In this document: piece after piece, positions 1-5,351 of the stretch
Numbering within the stretch: position 1 is the first letter of the stretch
Layout: every line of letters begins with the position of its first letter
Assembly (NCBI GenBank): GCA_041584055.1
Contig: JBFHER010000268.1
Coordinates: 1 to 5,422 of the forward strand
Length of the DNA stretch: 5,422 nt
DNA from: JBFHER01 sp041584055
GTDB taxonomy: Bacteria; Bacteroidota; Bacteroidia; Bacteroidales; UBA5342
Direction of reading: 5' to 3'
The notes under the pieces: model-generated
What the model was told of the DNA's origin: nothing
The model's input: the letters and a program-made list of their open reading frames with translations, nothing else
Database searches by the model: none
Position numbers and translations under genes: made by a program

Positions 1-542
1 CGTCTGTCGTGTAAAACTTCCTTTGGAGAAAAACTACTTAGCAATTTATCAATATAATCAAGTTTACCTTCTGCCAGGAGAAACTCTCCCGTTGAAATAT
101 CCAGGAATGAAATCCCCCCCCTCTCCTTTTCAAGATGCACTGCAGCTAGAAAATTATTTTCTTTATGATTCAGTACATTATCATTGATTGAAACACCAGG
201 GGTTACCAGTTCTGTAATTCCGCGTTTTACAAGCTTTTTAGTTTTCTTAGGATCTTCAAGCTGCTCGCAAATAGCAACACGCTGGCCTGCCCTTACCAAT
301 TTTGGTAAATAGGTATCCAGTGCATGATGTGGAAACCCTGCAAGTTCAACATAGGTAGCCTTCCCATTTGCTCTTCGAGTTAAAGTGATTCCAAGAATTT
401 TACTTGCTTTGATGGCATCATCCGAGAATGTTTCATAAAAATCGCCCACTCGAAACAAAAGCACCGCATCCGGGTGTTTCTCTTTTAACTTGTAATACTG
501 TGTCATCAGGGGTGTTTCCACCATTCCTTCTTTCTTAGCCAT
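1..542 (-). CDS. mutS: DNA mismatch repair protein MutS, N-terminal part (cut by window edge)
   Basis: MutS recognises mismatches and small insertion/deletion loops in the cytoplasm and starts methyl-independent or MutL-dependent repair. Reading the minus strand from the ATG at 542-540 gives 180 uninterrupted codons, then the window ends, so the connector end, lever, clamp and ATPase domains lie outside. Domain I (about residues 8-120) carries the mismatch-reading motif GDFYETF, with Phe35 and Glu37 matching the Phe-x-Glu wedge, followed by ITLTRR, ELAGFPHHALDTYLPKLV and RVAICEQLEDP. The start of connector domain II follows with ITELVTPGV and FLDISTGEF. The start is supported by an AAGGA about five bases upstream and by the family's usual N-terminal length. 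An eight-G run falls at codons 141-143, in frame here. It is transcribed divergently from the transporter operon. Identification is secure. Confidence 0.97.
   Translation of the reverse strand, partial: MAKKEGMVETPLMTQYYKLKEKHPDAVLLFRVGDFYETFSDDAIKASKILGITLTRRANGKATYVELAGFPHHALDTYLPKLVRAGQRVAICEQLEDPKKTKKLVKRGITELVTPGVSINDNVLNHKENNFLAAVHLEKERGGISFLDISTGEFLLAEGKLDYIDKLLSSFSPKEVLHDR
114..121 (-). repeat. G8 homopolymer inside mutS
   Basis: Eight consecutive C on the plus strand read as eight G in mutS, forming codons 141-143 (AGG GGG GGG, Arg-Gly-Gly) in the connector domain. Loss of one G would bring a TAA at codon 168, and gain of one G a TAA at codon 160, so slippage in either direction would remove most of the protein. 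Whether the tract actually varies cannot be seen from one sequence. Confidence 0.9.
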
Positions 543-547
543 CCTAA

Positions 548-552
548 TCCTT
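548..552 (-). promoter_or_regulatory. ribosome binding site of mutS
   Basis: The minus strand reads AAGGA within a purine-rich stretch, five bases before the ATG. It supports 542 as the start of mutS. Confidence 0.5.
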
Positions 553-564
553 TTTGCAATCGAA

Positions 565-572
565 CAAAGATA
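565..572 (-). promoter_or_regulatory. -7 promoter element for mutS
   Basis: On the minus strand this reads TATCTTTG, an exact match to the Bacteroidota primary-sigma -7 consensus TAnnTTTG. It lies 22 bases upstream of the mutS ATG, which predicts a transcript start near 559-561 and a leader of about 17-19 bases containing the AAGGA ribosome-binding sequence. A TTTG lies upstream at 601-604, but the 28-base spacing is longer than usual for a -33 element, so only the -7 half is well supported. Confidence 0.55.
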
Positions 573-657
573 AAAACATCATTAAAAGCCGACCTGTTCT
601 CAAAAAAAAAGTTACAAACAAATAGTCAAATTTAATAGGCATTCCTGATAACAAGTT

Positions 658-665
658 TAAATTTG
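658..665 (+). promoter_or_regulatory. candidate -7 promoter element for the DMT-apbE-CAT/HD operon (distal)
   Basis: TAAATTTG is an exact match to TAnnTTTG. A transcript from it would start near 670 and carry a leader of about 50 bases that includes the palindrome at 683-692. A TTTA at 631-634, 23 bases upstream, is only a weak candidate for the -33 element (consensus TTTG). Confidence 0.45.
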
Positions 666-682
666 TAACACGTTTTCAAATG

Positions 683-692
683 GTTGATCAAC
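683..692. promoter_or_regulatory. 10-bp perfect palindrome, possible operator
   Basis: GTTGATCAAC is perfectly self-complementary. It lies between the two rightward -7 elements, downstream of the distal one and upstream of the proximal one, a position where a dimeric regulator could act. A 10-bp palindrome can occur by chance in AT-rich DNA, and no regulator gene is adjacent, so the assignment is tentative. Confidence 0.25.
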
Positions 693-709
693 ATAAACAG
701 ATCTTCATT

Positions 710-717
710 TAAGTTTG
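710..717 (+). promoter_or_regulatory. candidate -7 promoter element for the operon (proximal)
   Basis: TAAGTTTG is an exact match to TAnnTTTG but ends only four bases before the ATG at 722. Transcription from it would begin at or next to the start codon and give a leaderless or nearly leaderless message. The same bases include the in-frame TAA (710-712) that bounds the reading frame. The distal element is the more conventional choice. Confidence 0.3.
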
Positions 718-721
718 TAGC

Positions 722-1171
722 ATGCAGAAATCACTTTGGTTAATACTGGTAGCGGTGGCAGTGGGAGGATTGGTTCCATTTCAAAGTTCCATCAATGCGC
801 ATTTGGGTCAATTTGTAAAATCACCACTTCAGGCAACACTGATTAATTTTTTGGGAGGTGTTTTGATACTTTTGATTATCCTTCTCCTGTTCTATAAAAA
901 TCCTTTCCCGTCCATCACTGAAATTAAACAAATTCCATGGTATTTGTTCTTTGGCGGACTTTTTGGCGTCACTTTCGTGACAACCGTGGTTATACTCACC
1001 CCTAAAATTGGCATCACCAATATGCTGGCAGGTGCAATGGTTGGACAATTAATTTTAAGTGCGGTCATAGACCATTTCGGATTACTCAACATCCCAGTGC
1101 ATCCGATCTCCTGGCAACGTGCGCTGGGAATTTGTATGCTCATAGGTGGAATCGCCCTTACTCAAAAATAG
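722..1171 (+). CDS. DMT-family inner-membrane transporter, YdcZ/DUF606 type
   Basis: This is a 149-residue, very hydrophobic protein with about five predicted membrane segments (roughly residues 5-24, 36-58, 72-94, 99-117 and 131-147), the length and topology of single-domain DUF606/YdcZ proteins in the drug/metabolite transporter superfamily. Family hallmarks are visible: Gln21 and Asn25 in the first helix region (PFQSSINAHLG), SPLQATLINFLGG at 34-46, PWYLFFGG at 72-79, the segment ITNMLAGAMVGQL at 98-110, and a closing GICMLIGGIAL. Such half-size carriers are expected to act as dimers. The substrate is unknown. The start is fixed by an in-frame TAA twelve bases upstream with no other start codon between. 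It is the first gene of a three-gene operon, six bases ahead of the ApbE gene, so the carrier may serve the same process. Family assignment is strong, substrate is open. Confidence 0.88.
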   Translation: MQKSLWLILVAVAVGGLVPFQSSINAHLGQFVKSPLQATLINFLGGVLILLIILLLFYKNPFPSITEIKQIPWYLFFGGLFGVTFVTTVVILTPKIGITNMLAGAMVGQLILSAVIDHFGLLNIPVHPISWQRALGICMLIGGIALTQK

Positions 1172-1177
1172 TTTTCA

Positions 1178-2233
1178 ATGAAAATGACTAGAAAACAATA
1201 CTCGATCATCTTCTTGTTTTTTGTGGCTGCTGTGCTCTTGCTCATCGATTTTGGAGAAGAACCAGTCCAGCAAACAGGGAAAGCCGAATATATCAAAAAT
1301 GCAGGACTCATTCACGGCACCATGTATCACGCCACGTATGAACATCCGCAGGGCTTAGACATTCAGCAGGACATCGAAAAAAAAATGTTAGCATTTGATC
1401 AATCCTTATCAACCTACAAGGAAAACTCCATCATTTCAAGAATAAACAAAAATGAAAAGGATGTTGAAACGGATGCACATTTTGAAAATGTATTTTTCAC
1501 TGCAAGCTACATATCCGAGAAAACAGACGGTGCTTTTGACCTGACCGTTGCGCCTTTGGTAAACCTGTGGGGATTTGGCTTTGATCCTTCGGATGCAGCA
1601 ACACTTCCGCAACAAACTCAGATTGATTCCATTCTCGCCTTTACAGGTTACCAAAAGATACAACTGAAGCGTCATCGACTGATCAAAGATGATCCCCGGA
1701 TTATGCTCGATGCCAATGCCATTGCCAAAGGATACTCCGTAGATCTCGTGGCCAGTTTTCTGGCAGATCAGGGCATTGAAAACTACATGATAGAAATTGG
1801 CGGGGAGATCGTAGTAAAAGGTGAAAGTCCAAAAGGGAAAAAATGGCTTGTAGGCGTTGATAAGCCAATAGAAGACCCCAGCGCGCTTAACCGGGAAATA
1901 CAGCGTGTGATTGCCCTCGATAACAACGCACTGGCAACCTCTGGAAATTACAGGCAATTTTATGAAAAAGATGGCAAAAAGTACAGCCATACAATTGATC
2001 CAAAAACAGGTTATCCTGTCAACCACAACCTCCTTAGTGCTACAGTTATCGGACCAGATTGCATGACTGCAGACGCGTTTGCCACTGCCTGCATGGTTAT
2101 GGGCGTTGAAAAAAGTTTAAAAGTTGCTGAACAGGAAGAGCATATAGAAATATACTTAATATTCGAAAATGAAAAAGGTGAAATGGATGAAACATTCACC
2201 AAAGGTTTTGAAAAATACTTCAATCAACCATGA
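1178..2233 (+). CDS. apbE: FAD:protein FMN transferase (ApbE family), membrane-anchored
   Basis: ApbE enzymes use FAD and Mg2+ to attach FMN by a phosphoester bond to Thr/Ser of extracytoplasmic proteins such as NqrB/NqrC, RnfG/RnfD and FMN-binding-domain reductases. This 351-residue protein is of usual length. Residues 8-24 form a hydrophobic export signal or membrane anchor after a basic start (MKMTRKQ). There is no Cys at its end, so it is not the lipoprotein form found in many relatives. Conserved blocks follow in order: LSTYKENSIISRIN (77-90), DGAFDLTVAPLVNLWGFG (117-134), DANAIAKGYSVD (178-189), IEIGGE (205-210), ATSGNYRQF (253-261), HTIDPKTGYP (271-280) and TADAFATA (297-304), the last carrying the metal-binding Asp/Thr region. 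A second Met at codon 3 is an alternative start. It is six bases downstream of the transporter and overlaps the next gene by four. No flavinylation target is visible in the window. Confidence 0.94.
   Translation: MKMTRKQYSIIFLFFVAAVLLLIDFGEEPVQQTGKAEYIKNAGLIHGTMYHATYEHPQGLDIQQDIEKKMLAFDQSLSTYKENSIISRINKNEKDVETDAHFENVFFTASYISEKTDGAFDLTVAPLVNLWGFGFDPSDAATLPQQTQIDSILAFTGYQKIQLKRHRLIKDDPRIMLDANAIAKGYSVDLVASFLADQGIENYMIEIGGEIVVKGESPKGKKWLVGVDKPIEDPSALNREIQRVIALDNNALATSGNYRQFYEKDGKKYSHTIDPKTGYPVNHNLLSATVIGPDCMTADAFATACMVMGVEKSLKVAEQEEHIEIYLIFENEKGEMDETFTKGFEKYFNQP
2230..2233 (+). promoter_or_regulatory. ATGA stop-start overlap coupling apbE to the CAT/HD gene
   Basis: The ATG of the CAT/HD gene (2230-2232) overlaps the TGA of apbE (2231-2233). 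This arrangement usually means that terminating ribosomes restart on the next gene, and no Shine-Dalgarno sequence is apparent ahead of it. Confidence 0.7.
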
Positions 2234-3402
2234 GAAAGCTAGATTTAACCAACTGGGAACGCTCATCCCATTATTCATTTTTCAAAGAATTTGAAGATCC
2301 TATTTTTTCGCTTACAGCGAATGTAAATGTTGAAATTCTTAAGAACTATTGTAAGCTCAATGAGTTAAATTTCTTTGCTGCCTATCTCTATCTTTCTCAG
2401 AAAGTGGCAAGTAAAATCCGAGAATTTCGCCTACGTATCGTGGATGGAGAATTAATAGAATATGACCAACTATCTGCAGGACCAACTGTATTATTATCTG
2501 ATAATACCTTTCGATTTTCATACATTCCTTCTTGTACGGATTTTAAAACATTTGCAGACATTGTTCAAAAGTCAAAGGCAAACTCATTAAGTCAGGAAAA
2601 TCTCACCATCGAGCATGATGAGCCAAATATGATTTACTACACGGTGATTCCCTGGGTATCATTCACGGCTGTAAAACATCCAAACATGAGGATGAATACA
2701 TCTGTTCCAAAAATCGCATTTGGAAAATATTTTATTGACGGGGCGCATTTAAAAATGCCCGTTAGCATCGAAGCCCATCATGGTTTGATGGATGGATTTC
2801 ATATTGGCACTTATTTTGAAAAATTTCAAAAAGCGCTTAATAACCCCTACAAGCATTTTAAATTAATTGATCCCTACAGGATTATACATCAAAACTATCG
2901 TAAGAAAAGCATTGTCTATTTCAAGCTTGTAACACATTCAAAAGCGGTTGCTAAAAGAGCACTTAAAATTGCCAACGATCATCCGGAGTTAAAAGCGGAC
3001 AAAAAATTCATCGAAGAAGCAGCTCTTCTGCACGACATCGGCATCAACCTCACACATGCACCAAAACTCGGTTGTTATGGTGAAGCTGAGTACATCACAC
3101 ACGGCCATTTGGGCGCAAATCTGCTTCGACAGCTGGGTTACCCTAAGCATGCGAAAGTGTGCGAACGCCATACCGGCACGGGACTTACAAAAGCCGAAGT
3201 TAAAATCAGAAAAATTCCAATTCCTGCAAACAACTATTTGCCGCTGTCTATTGAAGAAAAGATCATATGTTATGCAGACAAATTTTACTCTAAAGGCAAC
3301 CTTGCAAGAGTACAAACTATCGAAGATGTTCGATTGCGTCTGGAAAAATATGGCAAGGCAAAAGCGAAAACATTTATGCGTTGGTCGAAACGCTTTGAGT
3401 AA
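2230..3402 (+). CDS. chloramphenicol acetyltransferase-like domain fused to HD phosphohydrolase domain
   Basis: This 390-residue cytosolic protein has two complete domains. Residues 1-206 are CatA-like: NWERSSHYSFF (8-18, with Trp9 and Arg11), EFRLRI (65-70), IPWVSFTAVKHP (140-151), GKYF (165-168) and the active-site motif HHGLMDGFH (183-191), where His184 is the general base and Asp188 the structural partner of Arg11. Thr138 stands where classical CATs have the catalytic Ser. Residues about 213-390 form an HD domain resembling stand-alone TIGR00295-like proteins: His236 (VTHSKAV), His268-Asp269 (ALLHDIG), His291 (THGHLGA), His314 (CERHTGTGL) and Asp350 (YADKF) form a full metal-ligand set. 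Each part has about the length of the free-standing protein, with almost no linker and no Met at the junction. The ATGA overlap with apbE implies translational coupling. The acyl acceptor and phosphoester substrate are unknown; drug resistance should not be assumed. Confidence 0.88.
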   Translation: MRKLDLTNWERSSHYSFFKEFEDPIFSLTANVNVEILKNYCKLNELNFFAAYLYLSQKVASKIREFRLRIVDGELIEYDQLSAGPTVLLSDNTFRFSYIPSCTDFKTFADIVQKSKANSLSQENLTIEHDEPNMIYYTVIPWVSFTAVKHPNMRMNTSVPKIAFGKYFIDGAHLKMPVSIEAHHGLMDGFHIGTYFEKFQKALNNPYKHFKLIDPYRIIHQNYRKKSIVYFKLVTHSKAVAKRALKIANDHPELKADKKFIEEAALLHDIGINLTHAPKLGCYGEAEYITHGHLGANLLRQLGYPKHAKVCERHTGTGLTKAEVKIRKIPIPANNYLPLSIEEKIICYADKFYSKGNLARVQTIEDVRLRLEKYGKAKAKTFMRWSKRFE

Positions 3403-3497
3403 GCGAGATGATTACGTTTGGTTGGTGAATCTTAAGTGACAGTCGGAACTTTTGGCACATTCGAGACTGAATTTACATTCTGAACTAACGTAAAATT

Positions 3498-3505
3498 TAT
3501 TTTAG
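3498..3505 (+). promoter_or_regulatory. possible -7 promoter element for the oxidoreductase gene
   Basis: TATTTTAG matches TAnnTTTG in all but one fixed position and lies 35 bases upstream of the ATG at 3541. The predicted transcript start would be near 3510. No good -33 TTTG lies at the expected distance. The 138-base gap from the preceding operon makes a separate promoter plausible. Confidence 0.25.
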
Positions 3506-3540
3506 CGGGATGCGCATGATCATTTCAACTACAAAAGAAT

Positions 3541-4521
3541 ATGAAAACAATTAAATGGGGAATCATCGGAACAGGCACCATTGCCCGGGCGATGGCAGAA
3601 GGACTTCGCGCTGTGGAAGGCGCTCAGCTTACCTCAGTTCTTTCGCGCACGGATGAATCTGCAAATTCATTTGCGAAAAAATACAACATTCCTAATCGTT
3701 TTTCAAACCGGGAAAAGTTTGCTTCTTTTAAAGAAATTGATGTTGTTTACATAGCAACACCCCACACCCAGCATTTGGATGATGCGCTTCTTTGCATCCA
3801 TCACAACAAACATGTATTGTGTGAAAAGCCGCTCGGGATCAATAGTCAGCAGGTTGAAACCATGCTGGAGGCAGCCCAAAAGAAGCATGTCTTTTTTATG
3901 GAAGCCATGTGGTCTCACTTCTTCCCTGCCATTCAAAAAACACTTGCCCTCATCGGGGAAGGTGTCATTGGGGATGTTCGGAAAATAGACATTGACTTTT
4001 GTTTTCGAGGAGCCTGGGAACCTGAGAAACGCTTACTAAACCTAAAATATGCAGGAGGTGCATTGCTCGATGTAGGCATATATCCAATCTTTTTATCACA
4101 GCTAATAATGAATCAAGCGCCTGTAAAAATTACTGCAGATGCCTATTTGGGAAAAACCGGGGTGGATGAGCACTCCTCCTATATTTTGAGATATAAAAAT
4201 GGAGCCATGGCAACGCTTTCATCGGGCATCAGAATGGATTCAAGGCACACTGCAGCCATCTATGGCACAGCAGGCTACATCGAAATTCCTAAATTCTGGC
4301 AGCCGGATTCATTGATACTTCACACGACCGGCAGCCAGGAAACATTCAACTTCGAACGTCTGGGTAACGGCTATTCGTTCGAAGCAAGGGCCGTACAGGA
4401 AGCAATTTCACAAGGACTTGTTGAATCAAATGTTGTGCCATGGTCACGTACAAAAGAAGTAATGCTGATAATGGATGAAATCAGAAAGCAGATTGGTCTG
4501 GTATTTCCAGGTGAAAGGTAA
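3541..4521 (+). CDS. Gfo/Idh/MocA-family NAD(P)-dependent oxidoreductase
   Basis: This 326-residue cytosolic dehydrogenase is of usual family length and has no export signal. The N-terminal Rossmann fold shows IIGTGTIARAMAEGL (8-22) with the dinucleotide glycines, then VVYIATPHTQH (68-78) and the signature HVLCEKPLGI (91-100) with catalytic Lys96. The C-terminal substrate domain includes FMEAMWSHFFP (119-129) and GGALLDVGIYPI (172-183), where Asp177 and Tyr181 complete the Lys-Asp-Tyr set typical of the dihydrodiol dehydrogenase / glucose-fructose oxidoreductase branch. The reaction is expected to be reversible oxidation of a hydroxyl on a sugar, cyclitol or diol with NAD(P)+. The exact substrate cannot be read from the sequence. 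It sits alone between two gaps of about 140-150 bases, upstream of a DUF1080 lipoprotein on the same strand, which hints at carbohydrate use but is not proof. Confidence 0.93.
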   Translation: MKTIKWGIIGTGTIARAMAEGLRAVEGAQLTSVLSRTDESANSFAKKYNIPNRFSNREKFASFKEIDVVYIATPHTQHLDDALLCIHHNKHVLCEKPLGINSQQVETMLEAAQKKHVFFMEAMWSHFFPAIQKTLALIGEGVIGDVRKIDIDFCFRGAWEPEKRLLNLKYAGGALLDVGIYPIFLSQLIMNQAPVKITADAYLGKTGVDEHSSYILRYKNGAMATLSSGIRMDSRHTAAIYGTAGYIEIPKFWQPDSLILHTTGSQETFNFERLGNGYSFEARAVQEAISQGLVESNVVPWSRTKEVMLIMDEIRKQIGLVFPGER

Positions 4522-4534
4522 AAATCTGAAAACA

Positions 4535-4552
4535 TCCTCCGACAATGGAGGA
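4535..4552 (+). terminator. weak hairpin after the oxidoreductase gene
   Basis: TCCTCC (4535-4540) and GGAGGA (4547-4552) pair as a six-base-pair GC-rich stem with a six-base loop, beginning 13 bases after the stop codon. There is no U tract after it, so it is not a classical intrinsic terminator. It could stabilise the 3' end of the message or be chance. Confidence 0.25.
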
Positions 4553-4645
4553 AGGATCTATTAGTGTTCTTCAGTCTTTGGATCAAAGTTGAAAAGTGAG
4601 CGGCGCGATTTCTAAACTCTTTTTTAATGAATAGTGATAATTGTA

Positions 4646-4653
4646 TACTTTTG
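4646..4653 (+). promoter_or_regulatory. -7 promoter element for the DUF1080 lipoprotein gene
   Basis: TACTTTTG is an exact match to TAnnTTTG and lies 17 bases upstream of the ATG at 4671, predicting a short leader of about 10-13 bases. An AT-rich stretch with TTTT near 4620-4625 is at about the right place for a poor -33 element. The promoter also argues against the upstream TTG at 4641 being the start codon. Confidence 0.55.
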
Positions 4654-4670
4654 TAGTTAAAGTATATACC

Positions 4671-5351
4671 ATGAAAAAAGCAACCCCATTATTTCTCATT
4701 TTATTAACTGGATTAGCACTCTACTCCTGCAAACAAAAAGCGACACAAACGTCAAGTGTTCCTGCACAAGAACTGACATTAAACCGGGATTTACCCGGAC
4801 ATATCAGGCTTTTTGATGGACAAACACTGAACAGCTGGGAGAAAACAAATTTTGGCCCGCAGGGTGAGGTTTATGTTTCTGGGGACATGATCGTGATGAA
4901 TATGGGTGACGGATGCACCGGGATCAACTATACGGGCAGCTTTCCACGAATGAATTATGAGGTGACGCTTGAAGCCATGCGCATATCCGGTACCGATTTC
5001 TTTTGTGGCATTACTTTTCCAATAAATGATGCTTATTGCTCATTCATTGTTGGCGGATGGGCAGGGGTTGTGGTTGGGTTAAGTACCATTGATGGAAAGG
5101 ACGGTGCTGAAAACGAGACCACGCGCATGATGCATTTCAACACAAACGAATGGTATAAAATAAGGCTCCGGGTTAAGGAAGCAAAAATAAGTGCATGGAT
5201 CAATGATGAGCAAGTGATTGATTTTGCTTACGAAGGAAAAGATCTGAATATTCGGCCTGAAGTCAGTTTATCCATCCCATTTGGCATTGCAACATGGAAG
5301 ACCACTGGTGCGGTGAGGAATCTCTATGTCAAACGATTTGAGAATTCGTAA
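4671..5351 (+). CDS. lipoprotein with DUF1080 (3-keto-disaccharide hydrolase-like) domain
   Basis: This 226-residue precursor begins MKKATPLFLI and has a signal peptide ending in the lipobox LYSC, with Cys20 as the expected lipidation site. The mature protein should be lipid-anchored in the periplasm or outer membrane. Residues about 46-223 match the DUF1080 / LamG-like jelly-roll family: IRLFDGQTLNSWE (45-57), MNYEVTLEAMRISGTDFFCGITFP (split across 94-117), FIVGGWAGVVVGLSTIDG (125-142), ENETTR (147-152), WYKIRLRV (161-168), ISAWINDEQVID (173-184) and FGIATWKTTGAVRNL (204-218). Members of the family act on or bind carbohydrates, and some hydrolyse 3-keto-glycosides; activity here is unproven. 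An in-frame TTG at 4641 would add ten residues but would overlap the -7 element and place a non-signal stretch before the signal peptide, so 4671 is preferred. It has its own promoter. Confidence 0.85.
   Translation: MKKATPLFLILLTGLALYSCKQKATQTSSVPAQELTLNRDLPGHIRLFDGQTLNSWEKTNFGPQGEVYVSGDMIVMNMGDGCTGINYTGSFPRMNYEVTLEAMRISGTDFFCGITFPINDAYCSFIVGGWAGVVVGLSTIDGKDGAENETTRMMHFNTNEWYKIRLRVKEAKISAWINDEQVIDFAYEGKDLNIRPEVSLSIPFGIATWKTTGAVRNLYVKRFENS

Larger units (their letters stand above)
543..721. other. divergent AT-rich intergenic region
   Basis: This 179-base spacer separates mutS (leftward) from the transporter operon (rightward). It contains one -7 element for mutS, two rightward -7 elements, an A9 run at 602-610, and the palindrome at 683-692. 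No small gene with a convincing start, and no RNA gene, was recognised in it. Confidence 0.8.

Noticed and set aside
1436..2026. A 196-codon open frame on the minus strand inside apbE
   Set aside because: It lies opposite well-conserved ApbE motifs, and its translation shows no recognisable family; it is a shadow frame.
2230..2850. Chloramphenicol resistance gene
   Set aside because: The domain is CatA-like, but its fusion partner, the Thr for Ser change and its operon context with apbE do not resemble a mobile resistance cassette, so resistance is not claimed.
2840..2900. Hidden frameshift or separate start between the CAT and HD domains
   Set aside because: The frame is continuous, no ATG or GTG start with a ribosome-binding sequence is present at the junction, and both domains read cleanly in the same frame.
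3056..3439. A 127-codon plus-strand frame overlapping the HD domain in another frame
   Set aside because: The HD motifs are in the other frame throughout, and this translation has no domain-like pattern. It is not evidence of a frameshift.
3516..3554. Twelve-codon leader-like frame overlapping the oxidoreductase start
   Set aside because: It has no ribosome-binding sequence and no regulatory codon pattern; its length is expected by chance.
4576..4588. Short dyad CTTTG-GAT-CAAAG between the oxidoreductase and lipoprotein genes
   Set aside because: A five-base-pair stem with a three-base loop, AT-rich and without a following T run, is too weak to call a terminator or operator.
4641..4670. Upstream TTG start giving a ten-residue longer lipoprotein
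   Set aside because: It overlaps the -7 promoter element at 4646-4653, and the ATG at 4671 directly begins a textbook lipoprotein signal peptide.
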